Origin: Streptomyces sp. NRRL B-1347
GTDB taxonomy: Bacteria > Actinomycetota > Actinomycetes > Streptomycetales > Streptomycetaceae
Assembly (NCBI RefSeq): GCF_000720325.1
Contig: NZ_JOJM01000038.1
Coordinates: 8,687 to 72,686, forward strand
Reading direction: 5' to 3'
Length of the DNA stretch: 64,000 nucleotides
Shown: one piece after another, positions 49,998-58,667 of the stretch
Numbering within the stretch: the stretch's first letter is position 1
Layout: every line of letters begins with the position of its first letter
Position numbers and translations under genes: made by a program
Notes under the pieces: generated by a model
Told to the model about the DNA's origin: nothing
The model's database searches: none
The model's input: the letters and a program-made list of their open reading frames with translations, nothing else

Positions 49998-50888
49998 ATG
50001 ATGGAACTGCGGGACATTGAGATCTTTCTGGTCGTGGCCGAGGAGTTGCACTTCGGCCGGAGCGCCGAGCGGCTTCTGGTCTCTCAGGCACGGGTCAGCC
50101 AGGCCATCAGGAAACAGGAGCGGCGCATCGGCGCCCCGTTGTTCGAGCGCACCAGCCGCACCGTGCGCCTGACCAACGTCGGACGTCAGCTGCGCGACGA
50201 CCTGCAGCCGGTCTATGTGGGCCTGCACGAGTCCCTGGAACGCGCCCGAATGACCGCCAGCGGCGTCACCGGCAAGCTCCGCGTCGGCATGATGCCGTTC
50301 AACCTCGTCGACATGCACTTCTACTGGAGGGCCTTCCGCTCGCGGTTCCCGCGCTGGGAACTGGAGATTCGCCAGCTCGAGTACGTCGATCCGTTCGGCC
50401 GGCTCCGTGACAACGACATGGACGTCCTCGTCACCTGGCTGCCGGTGGAGGAGCCGGACCTCACCGTCGGCCCGGTCCTGTGCACGGACCCCCGAGTCCT
50501 CGCCGTGACCGCCGACCACGAGCTCGCCGAGCGGACGTCGGTGCACCTGGAGGTGTTCGCCGACTTCCAGCACGCCACCGCCCCCAGCATGCCGGATTAC
50601 TGGGAGGACTCTTACCTGCCCTTCCAGACGCCCCAGGGCCGGCCGATCGAGCGCGGGCGCGTCGTGAACAGGGCGGAGGAACTGATCAATCAGGTCGGCA
50701 TGGGCGAGATCGTCCACTGCTTTCCCGGCCACGTCACCCGGTACTGGGGCATGTCGAACATCCTCTGGATACCCGTCACGGACCTGGCGCCCCTGTCCTT
50801 CGCCCTGGTCTGGCGGACCGAGGCGGAGAACGAGCTGATCACCGCTCTCGCCGACACGGTCCGCGAGTTCGGCACCCTACGGTTCTGA
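49998..50888 (+). CDS. LysR-family regulator
   Basis: 296 residues. HTH region LHFGRSAERLLVSQARVSQAI (about 18-38), then the effector domain from about 90 (GKLRVGMMPFNLVDMHFYW) with an atypical Trp-rich second half (YWEDSYLPF, RYWGMSNILWIPVTD). ATG 49998 follows a G-rich leader; ATG 50001 is also possible. A strong terminator follows at 50948. The adjacent binding-protein-like gene 180 bp upstream runs in the same direction, so its target is not obvious. Confidence 0.9.
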   Translation: MMELRDIEIFLVVAEELHFGRSAERLLVSQARVSQAIRKQERRIGAPLFERTSRTVRLTNVGRQLRDDLQPVYVGLHESLERARMTASGVTGKLRVGMMPFNLVDMHFYWRAFRSRFPRWELEIRQLEYVDPFGRLRDNDMDVLVTWLPVEEPDLTVGPVLCTDPRVLAVTADHELAERTSVHLEVFADFQHATAPSMPDYWEDSYLPFQTPQGRPIERGRVVNRAEELINQVGMGEIVHCFPGHVTRYWGMSNILWIPVTDLAPLSFALVWRTEAENELITALADTVREFGTLRF

Positions 50889-50947
50889 CGCGTCGTTGCG
50901 TCTCGTCGCTGCGTCTCCGCGTCTCGGAGTCGAGGCCGTCGGCCGGG

Positions 50948-50987
50948 CGGGCGCGGCCTCGGGGTTCCTGTCCCGAGGCCGCGCCCG
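50948..50987 (+). terminator. Terminator after the LysR gene
   Basis: Perfect 16-bp arms CGGGCGCGGCCTCGGG / CCCGAGGCCGCGCCCG around an 8-nt loop, 59 bp past the stop at 50888. Confidence 0.85.
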
Positions 50988-50992
50988 TACTC

Positions 50993-51012
50993 CGATAACC
51001 GTCGGGTTATCG
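50993..51012. promoter_or_regulatory. Palindrome CGATAACC-GTCG-GGTTATCG
   Basis: Perfect 8-bp arms with a 4-nt spacer directly after the terminator and 216 bp before the hemerythrin gene. AT-rich relative to the surroundings; likely a regulator site of the downstream gene. Confidence 0.5.
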
Positions 51013-51228
51013 ATCGCCGCACGAAGCTTGCGTTGATCAAGGCGCGGCTCCCGCGGGAGGCTTGAGGCACCCGGGCAAGCCGCTCCTCAGGGGGCGCCCG
51101 GTCACTCTTCCCAAGTCGCCCGCTCCGTCAGACGTGGCTTCGCTCCGCCCTGTTCCTGGAGGAACCAGTCATGAAGCCACTGCCTGACACGGGCTCACCG
51201 GGCAACCGGAACCAGGAGTCAGACAGAC

Positions 51229-51903
51229 ATGGCAGACATGACAGACATGACAGACCAGTTCGACATGACCGTGACGTACGCGATGCACAACGCGTTGCGA
51301 AGGGAGTTGCGCTTACTCGACCGGGCCACCGTCCGTGCCGGTCCCGACCCCCGGAACGTCCTGCGCACCGCGGGCTGGCAGCTGTTCCGGAGGGCTCTGC
51401 ACGCCCATCACTCCGCCGAGGACGACGCGCTGTGGCCCGCCCTGCGACAGGCTCTGCACGGCCGCCCTCTCTCGCTGGTGCGGCTGGAGGCGATCGAGGT
51501 CGAGCACGCCGCGCTCGCCCGCCTGCTCGAGGCGATCGACCAGGCGCTGGCCGACCCGGATGCTGGCCTCCCCCTGTTCGGTGAGCTCACCGGCTCGCTG
51601 GTCACCGGCCTACGCGGACATCTCCGCCATGAGGAGGAGGCGGTATTTCCGCTGGTCCAGGCCGTCCTGAGCAAGGAGCAGTGGGAGCGGTTCGGGCGCG
51701 TCCACGCCCAGCGGATCGAGGCCGACGCGGCCCGGCTCCTGCCATGGCTCCTGGACGGCGCCGCGGACGAGACCGCGGCCGCCGTTCTGGCGCAGCTCCT
51801 GCCCGAGTCCGCGCACCGGACGTACGTGGACCGATGGCAGCCCGCCTACGCGATGCTCGACCAGTGGGACCCCCGGGCCGACCTGGCTGTCACCCGACCC
51901 TGA
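51229..51903 (+). CDS. Hemerythrin-like (HHE) domain protein
   Basis: 224 residues. Hemerythrin histidines and acids are visible: YAMHNALRRELR, ALHAHHSAEDDALWPAL, EVEHAALARLLEAID and LRGHLRHEEEAVFPLVQ. This gives the di-iron four-helix pattern. Such proteins bind oxygen or NO, or sense iron. The N-terminus repeats ADMTDMTD from an ACATGACAG repeat in the DNA, which makes the exact start (51229 or 51241) uncertain. It ends 190 bp before the epimerase fusion gene. Confidence 0.88.
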   Translation: MADMTDMTDQFDMTVTYAMHNALRRELRLLDRATVRAGPDPRNVLRTAGWQLFRRALHAHHSAEDDALWPALRQALHGRPLSLVRLEAIEVEHAALARLLEAIDQALADPDAGLPLFGELTGSLVTGLRGHLRHEEEAVFPLVQAVLSKEQWERFGRVHAQRIEADAARLLPWLLDGAADETAAAVLAQLLPESAHRTYVDRWQPAYAMLDQWDPRADLAVTRP

Positions 51904-52053
51904 GCGCTGTCCGTCCTCCCGGCAGCCCTCTGCCGTTCCGATCCCACCCTGATCCCCCTCTGATCCCTCCCTTCCCTCCCTGATCCCTCTCCGATGCGAA
52001 TCCCCGCTGATGCGAACCACCGCGTGGATTCGCAGCAAGTCAATACACCAACG

Positions 52054-52074
52054 AACGAGATACAGCGTCTCGTT
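52054..52074. promoter_or_regulatory. Operator-like palindrome AACGAGA-N7-TCTCGTT
   Basis: Perfect 7-bp arms, ending 18 bp before ATG 52093. AACGAGAY pairs of this type are TetR-family sites. No TetR gene is adjacent. Confidence 0.65.
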
Positions 52075-52092
52075 CCTTACGACGGGAATGTC

Positions 52093-53403
52093 ATGAAGGT
52101 TCTGCTCACCGGTGCCAGCGGTTACATCGGCTCCGCCGTCACCGAGCACCTCGTCGCCGCCGGCCACCAGGTCGTCGCGCTCGTCCGTGACGCCGAGGCG
52201 CAGTCAGGCAGAGCCTGGCACGCCCAGGTCGTCGGTGACACCGCGGACCCGGCCTCGCTGGCCGGCGCGGTGACCCCCGACATAGAGGCCGTGATCCACC
52301 TGGCACCCCCGAGCGGTGACGCGGACGTCGACACCGCCGTCATCGAGGCCCTCGCCACCCCGCTGCGCGGCACCGGCCGCCCCTTCGTCTACACCAGCGG
52401 CGTCTGGGTCCTGGGCGCCACCGGCGCGGCCCAGGAGGTCGGTGAGGAGACCCCGACCAACCCGATCGGCCTCGTCGGCTACCGCCCGCAGATCGAGCAG
52501 CGGGTACTGGCCGAGGCCGCCGAAGGCGTGCGCGCGGCCGTCGTCCGGCCCGCCATCGCGTACGGCCGCGGCGGCGGCATCCCCGCCATCCTGGTCGACC
52601 GGGCCCGCCAGCAGGGCGTGCCCGAGTACTACGGCGACGAGGACGTGCGCTGGCCGACCGTCCACGTGGACGACCTGGCCGAGCTGTTCGTGATCGCCGT
52701 CGAGCGGGCCGAGGCCGGGACCGTGTGGCACGGCGTCGGCGACTCGGCTGTCGCGGTCCGCGACATCGCCCGGGCCGCCGGGCGTGCGGCCGGAGTGCTC
52801 GCCGTCCCGCACCCGGTGCCGGTGGAGCAGGTCACCGACGTCTTCGGCGCGCTGTTCGCGGACGCACTCGCCCTCGACCAGAGCGTCAGCGGCGCCGCCG
52901 CCCGTGCCACCCTCGGCTGGCAGCCGACCCGGCCGGGCGTGGTGGCCGAGCTGACCTCGGGCTCGTACCGCCCGGTCGAGGTGTTCGGCGCCCCCGAAGG
53001 ACCGGAGACCGACGCCGAGGTGGCCGCGATCCGCCGCCTGGTCGCCGAGGTCGAGCACGCCCAGCAGAACGAGCTGGTCGACCGGTTCCTGGGCGTCTTC
53101 CGCCGCCAGGACCCGGTGTGGACCACCGGCCACGGCCAGCGCCTTTCGGGCTTCGAGGAGATCGCGACCTTCACCCAGAAGGTGCTGCCCGGCGCGACGG
53201 CCGAGTCCACCGCCGTCTACGACGTCGAGCGCGTGCTGTTCCTGCGGCCCGACGTCGCCGCGGTGAACGTCCGCCAGCAGCCGGTGCTCCCCGACGGCAC
53301 CCGGATCACCGACCGTCCCGAGGGCCGCCCGTTCTACATCCTCGTCAAGGAGGACGGCACCTGGCGCGTCGGCGCCGCCCAGAACACCCTGGCCGCCGGC
53401 TGA
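52093..53403 (+). CDS. NAD-dependent epimerase/dehydratase fused to SnoaL-like (SgcJ/EcaC type) domain
   Basis: 436 residues. Residues 1-290 are an extended SDR: TGASGYIGSAVTEHL, IHLAPPSGDADV, VYTSGVWVLG and YRPQIEQRV, with the usual YxxxK apparently read as Y-R-P-Q-I, so the lysine is missing. Residues about 310-436 form a cystatin-like SgcJ/EcaC module (LVDRFLGVFRRQDPVWTTGH, DGTWRVGAAQNTL). ATG 52093 is preceded by GGGAATGTC and a TetR-like palindrome. Role unknown; perhaps a reductase with a ligand-holding domain. Confidence 0.85.
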   Translation: MKVLLTGASGYIGSAVTEHLVAAGHQVVALVRDAEAQSGRAWHAQVVGDTADPASLAGAVTPDIEAVIHLAPPSGDADVDTAVIEALATPLRGTGRPFVYTSGVWVLGATGAAQEVGEETPTNPIGLVGYRPQIEQRVLAEAAEGVRAAVVRPAIAYGRGGGIPAILVDRARQQGVPEYYGDEDVRWPTVHVDDLAELFVIAVERAEAGTVWHGVGDSAVAVRDIARAAGRAAGVLAVPHPVPVEQVTDVFGALFADALALDQSVSGAAARATLGWQPTRPGVVAELTSGSYRPVEVFGAPEGPETDAEVAAIRRLVAEVEHAQQNELVDRFLGVFRRQDPVWTTGHGQRLSGFEEIATFTQKVLPGATAESTAVYDVERVLFLRPDVAAVNVRQQPVLPDGTRITDRPEGRPFYILVKEDGTWRVGAAQNTLAAG

Positions 53404-53559
53404 CGACCTGCACGGTTCGCGCTGGCCTCGGGCGGTCCGGCCGGCCGCACTCTGAGCTAACCCCCGCCCGTCCCCAACGACCCTGATGAGGGCGGCGGGA
53501 GCGGCTTCGGCAGCGGCAGCACCCTTGCTGCCGCTGCCGAGGAAGTACCGGCGGGCGGC
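53404..53559. other. Non-coding or degraded stretch next to the ACR3 fragment
   Basis: Between the epimerase fusion and the ACR3 fragment. On the minus strand GLVCVALAARRYFLGSG in another frame might continue the ACR3 remnant, but decay prevents certainty. Confidence 0.4.
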
Positions 53560-53758
53560 GAGAGCGACGCACACCAGGCCGACGGCCTCGCCCAGGGCAG
53601 CTCGGGCAAAAAGATCCAGGCGAGGCCGAACATGACGGCCGGGCCGTGCGCCTAGTTGATGACCAGGGACGAGCTCAGCAGGGGCTTATCGCGGGTGACG
53701 GTGTCCAGGCGGTCGTAGCGGACCTTGGCGCACTCAGCGGCGTCGGGCAGCAGCTCTC
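53560..53758 (-). pseudogene. Fragment of an ACR3-type arsenite efflux pump with a nonsense codon
   Basis: On the minus strand AKVRYDRLDTVTRDKPLLSS, SLVIN, TAG (53653-53655), then GPAVMFGLAWIFLPELP. In ACR3 pumps this region reads LAKVRYDRL...LVLNW..GPALMFALAWLFLPDLP, so the TAG replaces a conserved Trp (TGG). Nothing upstream or downstream of the fragment continues the protein in frame. Lies 144 bp from the divergent arsM, as expected of a former arsenic-resistance operon. Confidence 0.85.
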
Positions 53759-53901
53759 CGCGTCCTGCCCGAGGGCACTAGTTCTGTTTCGACAGGCTTC
53801 TATGTTGACGTCCATCGATTCAAAGTGCAAGGTTGCATCGAGGAGCATCAATGCAGCTCGGTCCGGGCCGCGTCCGGACCCTTCACCGGGGAGACACCGT
53901 G

Positions 53902-54708
53902 ATGAGCGAGCAGACCAGCGCTGACCTGCGCGAGACCGTCCGTGAGCGCTACGCCGCGGCGGCCGTCCAAGTCGCGGGAGGTGGCAGCGGCTGTTGCGGA
54001 CCGCAGGCCGTCGAGGTCGACGACACCTTCGGTCAGGCCCTCTACGGCGCCGACGACCGCGACGCACTGCCCGCCGAGGCCGTCGCCGCCTCCCTCGGCT
54101 GCGGTAACCCCACCGCCGTCGCCGCCCTGAACGAAGGCGAGCGGGTCCTGGACCTCGGCTCCGGCGGCGGCATCGACGTCCTGCTCTCCGCCCGCCGCGT
54201 CGGCCCCACCGGCAAGGCCTACGGCCTGGACATGACCGAGGAGATGCTCGCCCTGGCCCTGGCCAACGCGCGGAAGGCCGGGGCCACCAACGTCGAGTTC
54301 CTCAAGGGCACCATCGAAGCCGTCCCACTGCCCGCGAACACCATCGACGTCGTCATCTCCAACTGCGTGATCAACCTGTCCACCGACAAGCCCGCCGTGT
54401 TCGCGGAGACGTTCCGCGTCCTCAAGCCGGGCGGGCGGATCGGCATCTCCGACGTCGTCGCCGACGACCACCTCTCCCCCGGTCAGCGAGCCGAGCGCGG
54501 CGACTACGTCGGCTGCATCGCGGGCGCCCTCTCCTTCGCCGAATACCGCGCGGGCCTCGAAGCCGCCGGATTCACCCACATCGACATCACCCCCACCCAC
54601 CCGGTTGCCGACGGCATGCACTCAGCCATCGTCCGCGCCACCAAGCCCGCCACCGGAACCGGCTCCGAGGCCGGGACCATGGGCGCTTGCTGCGGCGAGA
54701 GGAGGTAA
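53902..54708 (+). CDS. arsM: Arsenite S-adenosylmethionine methyltransferase
   Basis: 268 residues. SAM motif [20 protein letters not shown] (83-102), and the three arsenic-binding cysteines Cys67 (SLGCGNP), Cys155 (SNCVINLS) and Cys205 (VGCIAGAL). Additional pairs Cys31-Cys32 and the C-terminal ACCGERR may bind As(III) too. It methylates arsenite in the cytoplasm. GGGGAG precedes ATG 53902. TTGACGTCCATCGATTCAAA (53812-53831) upstream looks like an ArsR-type operator. The neighbouring ACR3 pump is defunct, so methylation may be the surviving arsenic function. Confidence 0.95.
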   Translation: MSEQTSADLRETVRERYAAAAVQVAGGGSGCCGPQAVEVDDTFGQALYGADDRDALPAEAVAASLGCGNPTAVAALNEGERVLDLGSGGGIDVLLSARRVGPTGKAYGLDMTEEMLALALANARKAGATNVEFLKGTIEAVPLPANTIDVVISNCVINLSTDKPAVFAETFRVLKPGGRIGISDVVADDHLSPGQRAERGDYVGCIAGALSFAEYRAGLEAAGFTHIDITPTHPVADGMHSAIVRATKPATGTGSEAGTMGACCGERR

Positions 54709-54797
54709 CGGCCAGGAGATGACTGTTGATCCCCATTCGCCCCAAGGGATGCAGGGCGTCCGGGTACGGCGCAGGGACATGAACCGCCCTGGCGGAA

Positions 54798-57332
54798 TTG
54801 GCGATTGTCTACGGTCTCTTCCTTGTTGACGATGGCGAGGTGGGGATCGAGGGGGCGGCAGGCCCGAGTGGCGCGGAGGACGCAGCCGCTCTGGTGGCGC
54901 GGCTGCGGGAGCTTCGGGAGCGCAGCGGGCGCAGTTACCGCGAGTTGGAGAAGCGGGCGAGAGCAAGGGGCACGTATCTGCCGCGGAGCACGGTCGCCGG
55001 GATGCTCTCCCGTTCCGCGCTGCCGCGGGAGGACCTTCTGGTCGCCTTCGTGCAGGTGTGCGGTGATGGGGAGCGAGCGGGGGCGTGGCTGGCGGCCAGG
55101 CAGTGGATCGCCTCCCGGGCCTCGCGGGCGGACCCGCACGACGGTGGGCGCGAAGTGGCGGCCGAGCAACGCGAGCAGCAGGAGGGGCCTGGGCCCTGCC
55201 TCAACCATCTGCCCCGGGACGTAGCGGACTTCACCGGCCGGGACGCGGAGATCGACCGCATGGTGGCCGCGGTGACGGATGGCGTGGGGGTCCTGGCTGT
55301 CGACGGCATGGCCGGTGTCGGCAAGACGGCTCTGGTGGTACGTGCCGGGCATCTGCTGGCCGAGCGGTTTCCCGACGGCCTGCTCTACGTCGACCTCCAC
55401 GGGCACAGCGAGGGAAAGGCGCCACTGGCTCCGACCGAGGCCCTGGAGTTGCTGCTGGGTCAGATCGGAGCCGATCTTCCGCCGGGTTCGGCCGGTGCCG
55501 GGATCCGCAGGGCCGAGGCGCGCTGGCGCGCGGAGACCGAGGCCCGGCAGCTGCTGGTCGTTCTGGACAACGCGGGCGATGAGGCGCAGGTGAAGCCGCT
55601 GCTGCCCAGCGGGGGCGGAACCAGTCTGATCACCAGTCGGATCCGGCTCTCCGGGATCGACGCGGCGCGCCCGCTGTCCCTGGACGTGCTGTCGGAGCGG
55701 GAGGCCCTGGCGTTCTTCACCCGGGTCATCGGCGCCGACCGGGCGGCCGCGGAGCCAGAGGCGGTGTCCCGGATCGTCCGGTTCTGCGCGGGACTGCCGC
55801 TGGCGCTGCGCCTGTCGGGCGCCCGCCTGGCGCACCGGCCGGTGTGGTCGGTCTCCCACCTGTGGGAGCGGATGGGTTCGGCGGGTCGGCCCTTGTCGGA
55901 ACTGTCCTCCGGCGGTCGCAGAGTCGACGCGGTCTTCCAGATGTCGTATGCGCAACTCCCGGCGTTCGACCAGCTGGTGTTCAAAGCCCTGGCGCAGCAT
56001 CCGGGCGCCGACGCCGACGCCGACGCCGCGGTGGTGGGAGCCATGGCCCAGACGTCGCAGGCCAACGCCGAAGAGGCCCTGCAACGGCTGGTGGACGTGC
56101 ATCTGGCCGAAGAGGTGTTCCCCGGCCGCTACCGCCAGCACGATCTGCTGCGCGAGTACGCCCGGAGCCTGACCACGAATCCGAAGCTGATCACGCGCAT
56201 GCTCGACCACTACGTGACGACGATCACCGAGGCCCTCAAGCATCCCGACCCGGCGGCAGAGGCCTGGCTCGCCTCCGAGCACTCCAACCTGCTGGCCGCG
56301 ACGCGCTGCGCCGCCGCGAACGGTCAGACCGGAGGGGCCTGGCAACTGGCCGTGGCACTGTGGCGGCTGCTGACACGTGGGCCCGCTCATGATGTGGTGG
56401 ACCTCCTGGAGCACGGTCTGTCGGGCCTGCGGGATTCGTCCGAGGGCGGCGAGGCAGTGCTCGCCACGATGCTGGCGGTGGCGCACTGGTCCGCGGGCCG
56501 CAGGTCACTGGCGCGGAAACAGCTGGAGGACGCCGTGCAGGCGCACGAGGACACGGAGTCGCGGGCGCGCACACTGGCGATGCTCAGCCTGGTTCACCTG
56601 GACGGCGGGGACTATGGCGCGGCATGGGAGCACGCCCAGCTGGCCATGGCAGAGCTCGCGGGACTCACCGAACTGTCACCCCTCGGCGTGAACACGCAGA
56701 CCATGTCGTGCCTGACCCAAGGGGTGATTCAGGGACTGCGTGGAAACGACGCGTCGGCACTGGAGTTCTTGCGCGCGGCACACCACACCTGCGAGCAGCT
56801 CGGCGATCGGCTCAGCCCCACCGACCATGTCCTCACGGAGCTGGCACGGTGCCTGACCACACTGGGCGACGTCGACGAGGCAGCCGCTCTGCTGCAACAG
56901 GCACGCTCCATTCGCAAGAGGATCGGCGACCGGATCGGCGAGGCCGAGGCGATCGCTCTGTTAGGGGCGGTACGACGAGCACAAGGCCACTACGCGGAGG
57001 CCGCGGCCTTGGGGAGGTCCGCAGTCGACATGCTCACGGACCAGCCGCGGCCCGCGGCCTGCGCCCTCCTGGAACTCGGCCACACCCTGGCTGAGGACGA
57101 CGCCGCCACAGCCGACGAGGCTACGGAGGTGTACAGGCAGGCCCTGCACCTGGCCGTAACAGCCCAGCAGCCGCACGAGGAAGCCCTGGCCCTGCAGGCA
57201 CTCGCGACCACACTCGCACCGACCGACCCGCACACAGCCCAGCGATACCGGGAGAGGGCAACCGGAATCCTCGCTCAGCTCGGCGTGTCCGGCCGGATGA
57301 CCAGACCGCACCTGCGCCCGGGAGGCTGGTAG
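54798..57332 (+). CDS. NB-ARC/TPR (AfsR-like STAND) ATPase with N-terminal HTH
   Basis: About 844 residues. An N-terminal XRE-like region (about 28-105, LVARLRELRERSGRSYRELE and STVAGMLSRSALPREDLLV) is followed by NB-ARC: GMAGVGKT (170-177), LLVVLDNAGD (Walker B), TSRIRLSGID (sensor), CAGLPLALRL. TPR-like helices fill about 500-840. Such STAND proteins couple ligand binding to transcriptional control. Start: TTG 54798 is the longest; GTG 54840 would remove 14 residues that are not conserved-looking. No obvious partner; a HxlR gene converges on it. Confidence 0.9.
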   Translation: MAIVYGLFLVDDGEVGIEGAAGPSGAEDAAALVARLRELRERSGRSYRELEKRARARGTYLPRSTVAGMLSRSALPREDLLVAFVQVCGDGERAGAWLAARQWIASRASRADPHDGGREVAAEQREQQEGPGPCLNHLPRDVADFTGRDAEIDRMVAAVTDGVGVLAVDGMAGVGKTALVVRAGHLLAERFPDGLLYVDLHGHSEGKAPLAPTEALELLLGQIGADLPPGSAGAGIRRAEARWRAETEARQLLVVLDNAGDEAQVKPLLPSGGGTSLITSRIRLSGIDAARPLSLDVLSEREALAFFTRVIGADRAAAEPEAVSRIVRFCAGLPLALRLSGARLAHRPVWSVSHLWERMGSAGRPLSELSSGGRRVDAVFQMSYAQLPAFDQLVFKALAQHPGADADADAAVVGAMAQTSQANAEEALQRLVDVHLAEEVFPGRYRQHDLLREYARSLTTNPKLITRMLDHYVTTITEALKHPDPAAEAWLASEHSNLLAATRCAAANGQTGGAWQLAVALWRLLTRGPAHDVVDLLEHGLSGLRDSSEGGEAVLATMLAVAHWSAGRRSLARKQLEDAVQAHEDTESRARTLAMLSLVHLDGGDYGAAWEHAQLAMAELAGLTELSPLGVNTQTMSCLTQGVIQGLRGNDASALEFLRAAHHTCEQLGDRLSPTDHVLTELARCLTTLGDVDEAAALLQQARSIRKRIGDRIGEAEAIALLGAVRRAQGHYAEAAALGRSAVDMLTDQPRPAACALLELGHTLAEDDAATADEATEVYRQALHLAVTAQQPHEEALALQALATTLAPTDPHTAQRYRERATGILAQLGVSGRMTRPHLRPGGW

Positions 57333-57349
57333 GGGGTGGGGGCGTGGGC

Positions 57350-57367
57350 ACGTACCTGAAGGTACGT
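57350..57367. promoter_or_regulatory. Palindrome ACGTACCT-GA-AGGTACGT
   Basis: An 18-bp perfect inverted repeat between the convergent STAND and HxlR genes, followed by GTACTTGATCAAGGAC. It resembles GTAC-type HxlR sites, and a related AGGTACCT occurs at 59459 near the second HxlR gene. It could instead be a terminator hairpin. Confidence 0.5.
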
Positions 57368-57373
57368 ACTTGA

Positions 57374-57775
57374 TCAAGGACCGGTGACCGGGAAGTCTTG
57401 TTGAAGGGCGCCGAGCCCGTCGTCCGATACCACTCCCGTCCTCGTGGCCAGGTGCTCCCGGCCCCAGGCAGAGAGCAGTTCCAGCAGTTCGTAGAGCCGA
57501 TGGCCGTGCTCGGTCAGCGAGTACTCGACCCGGGGCGGCACCTGGTCGTAGTCCTCGCGGTGCACGATCCCGTCGGCCTGCAACTCCCGGAGCTGCTGGG
57601 TCAGCACCTTCTCGCTGATGCCGGTGACCAGCCGCCTGGTCTCCCCGAAGCGGCGGGGCCGCTCGGACAGCGCCCACATGATGAACGACTTCCACTTGCC
57701 CTCGAACACCCCGACGGCCGCACCCATCCCGCACGTGTGCGGATCGGTCACCGTCACGACCTCGGAGTCACCCAT
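57374..57775 (-). CDS. HxlR-family regulator
   Basis: 133 residues with the family plan: Cys15 (HTCGMGAAVGVFEGKWKSFI), RRFGETRRLVTGISEKVLTQ as recognition region and a wing with DYDQVPPRVEYSLTEHG. Its ATG (57775-57773) overlaps the start ATG of the divergent imine-reductase-like gene (57774-57776) inside one CATG. GTG codons at 57757 and 57751 are alternatives that would leave about 20 bp. Either way the operator must lie in coding DNA. It likely controls the divergent gene. Confidence 0.88.
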   Translation of the reverse strand: MGDSEVVTVTDPHTCGMGAAVGVFEGKWKSFIMWALSERPRRFGETRRLVTGISEKVLTQQLRELQADGIVHREDYDQVPPRVEYSLTEHGHRLYELLELLSAWGREHLATRTGVVSDDGLGALQQDFPVTGP

Positions 57776-58640
57776 GTCTGCTTCCCCCGTCACTGTTCTC
57801 GGCCTGGGCCCGATGGGCCAGGCCCTGGCCTCCGCGTTCGTGGCCGCAGGGCATCCCGCAACCGTATGGAACCGTACCCCCGGCCGGGCGGACGGCCTGG
57901 TGGAGAACGGCGCCGTCGAGACCGGAACCGCCGCGGAGGCCATCGAGGCGAGCGACCTCGTGGTGATCTGCGTCCTTGACCACGACGCCGTCCGCTCCGT
58001 CATCACCCCGCACGCCGCCGCACTCCAGGGCCGCACCCTGGTCAACCTCACCGCCGGCACCCCCGACGACGCCCGCGCCACCGCCGAGTGGGCACACGCA
58101 CACGGCATCGGCTATCTCGACGGCGCGATCATGGTGCCGACGTACCTCGTCGGCGGCCCGTCCACCCTGGTCCTCTACAGCGGCCCGGCCGACCTGTACG
58201 AACTCCACCAGCACACCCTCCGGGCCATCGGCGGCACCTGCGTGCACCTGGGCGCCGACCCGGGCCGTGCGGGGGCGCACGACGTCGCGCTGCTCGACAT
58301 CTTCTGGACGGCCCTGACCGGTGTCGTCCACGCCTTCGCCCTCGCCAGGTCCGAGGGCGTCACCGCATCCGACCTGGCCCCCTACGCCAAGGGCGTCGCC
58401 GCGCTCCTGCCCGACGTGATCGACGCCTTCGCCGAGCAGGTCGACACCGGCAGCTACCCCGCCGGGGGCTCCAACCTCCGCTCGGCGGCGGCCATCATGT
58501 CCCACGTCCTCGACGCGTCACGCAGCCGGGGCGTCGACGACACGGTGATCTCCGTCGCCCATGACATCGCGCTCCGGGGCATGGCGGCAGGTTACGCGGA
58601 CGACTCCTACGCCCACGTCGCCGAACTCCTCCGCGGCTGA
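57774..58640 (+). CDS. Imine-reductase/beta-hydroxyacid-dehydrogenase-like NADPH protein
   Basis: 288 residues. VTVLGLGPMGQALASAFVAA is the Rossmann motif at the very N-terminus, followed by VWNRTPGRAD (NADP 2'-phosphate binding), NLTAGTPDDARATAEWA and GAIMVPTYLVGGPSTLVLYS. The layout fits imine reductases more than hydroxyisobutyrate dehydrogenases because the catalytic Lys region reads DVALLDIFWT. Start is fixed by the Rossmann strand. The divergent HxlR gene shares the CATG, so leaderless or internal promoters are needed. Confidence 0.9.
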   Translation: MSASPVTVLGLGPMGQALASAFVAAGHPATVWNRTPGRADGLVENGAVETGTAAEAIEASDLVVICVLDHDAVRSVITPHAAALQGRTLVNLTAGTPDDARATAEWAHAHGIGYLDGAIMVPTYLVGGPSTLVLYSGPADLYELHQHTLRAIGGTCVHLGADPGRAGAHDVALLDIFWTALTGVVHAFALARSEGVTASDLAPYAKGVAALLPDVIDAFAEQVDTGSYPAGGSNLRSAAAIMSHVLDASRSRGVDDTVISVAHDIALRGMAAGYADDSYAHVAELLRG

Positions 58641-58667
58641 ACCGGCCCCTCGGCTGGGAGGTGTGGG

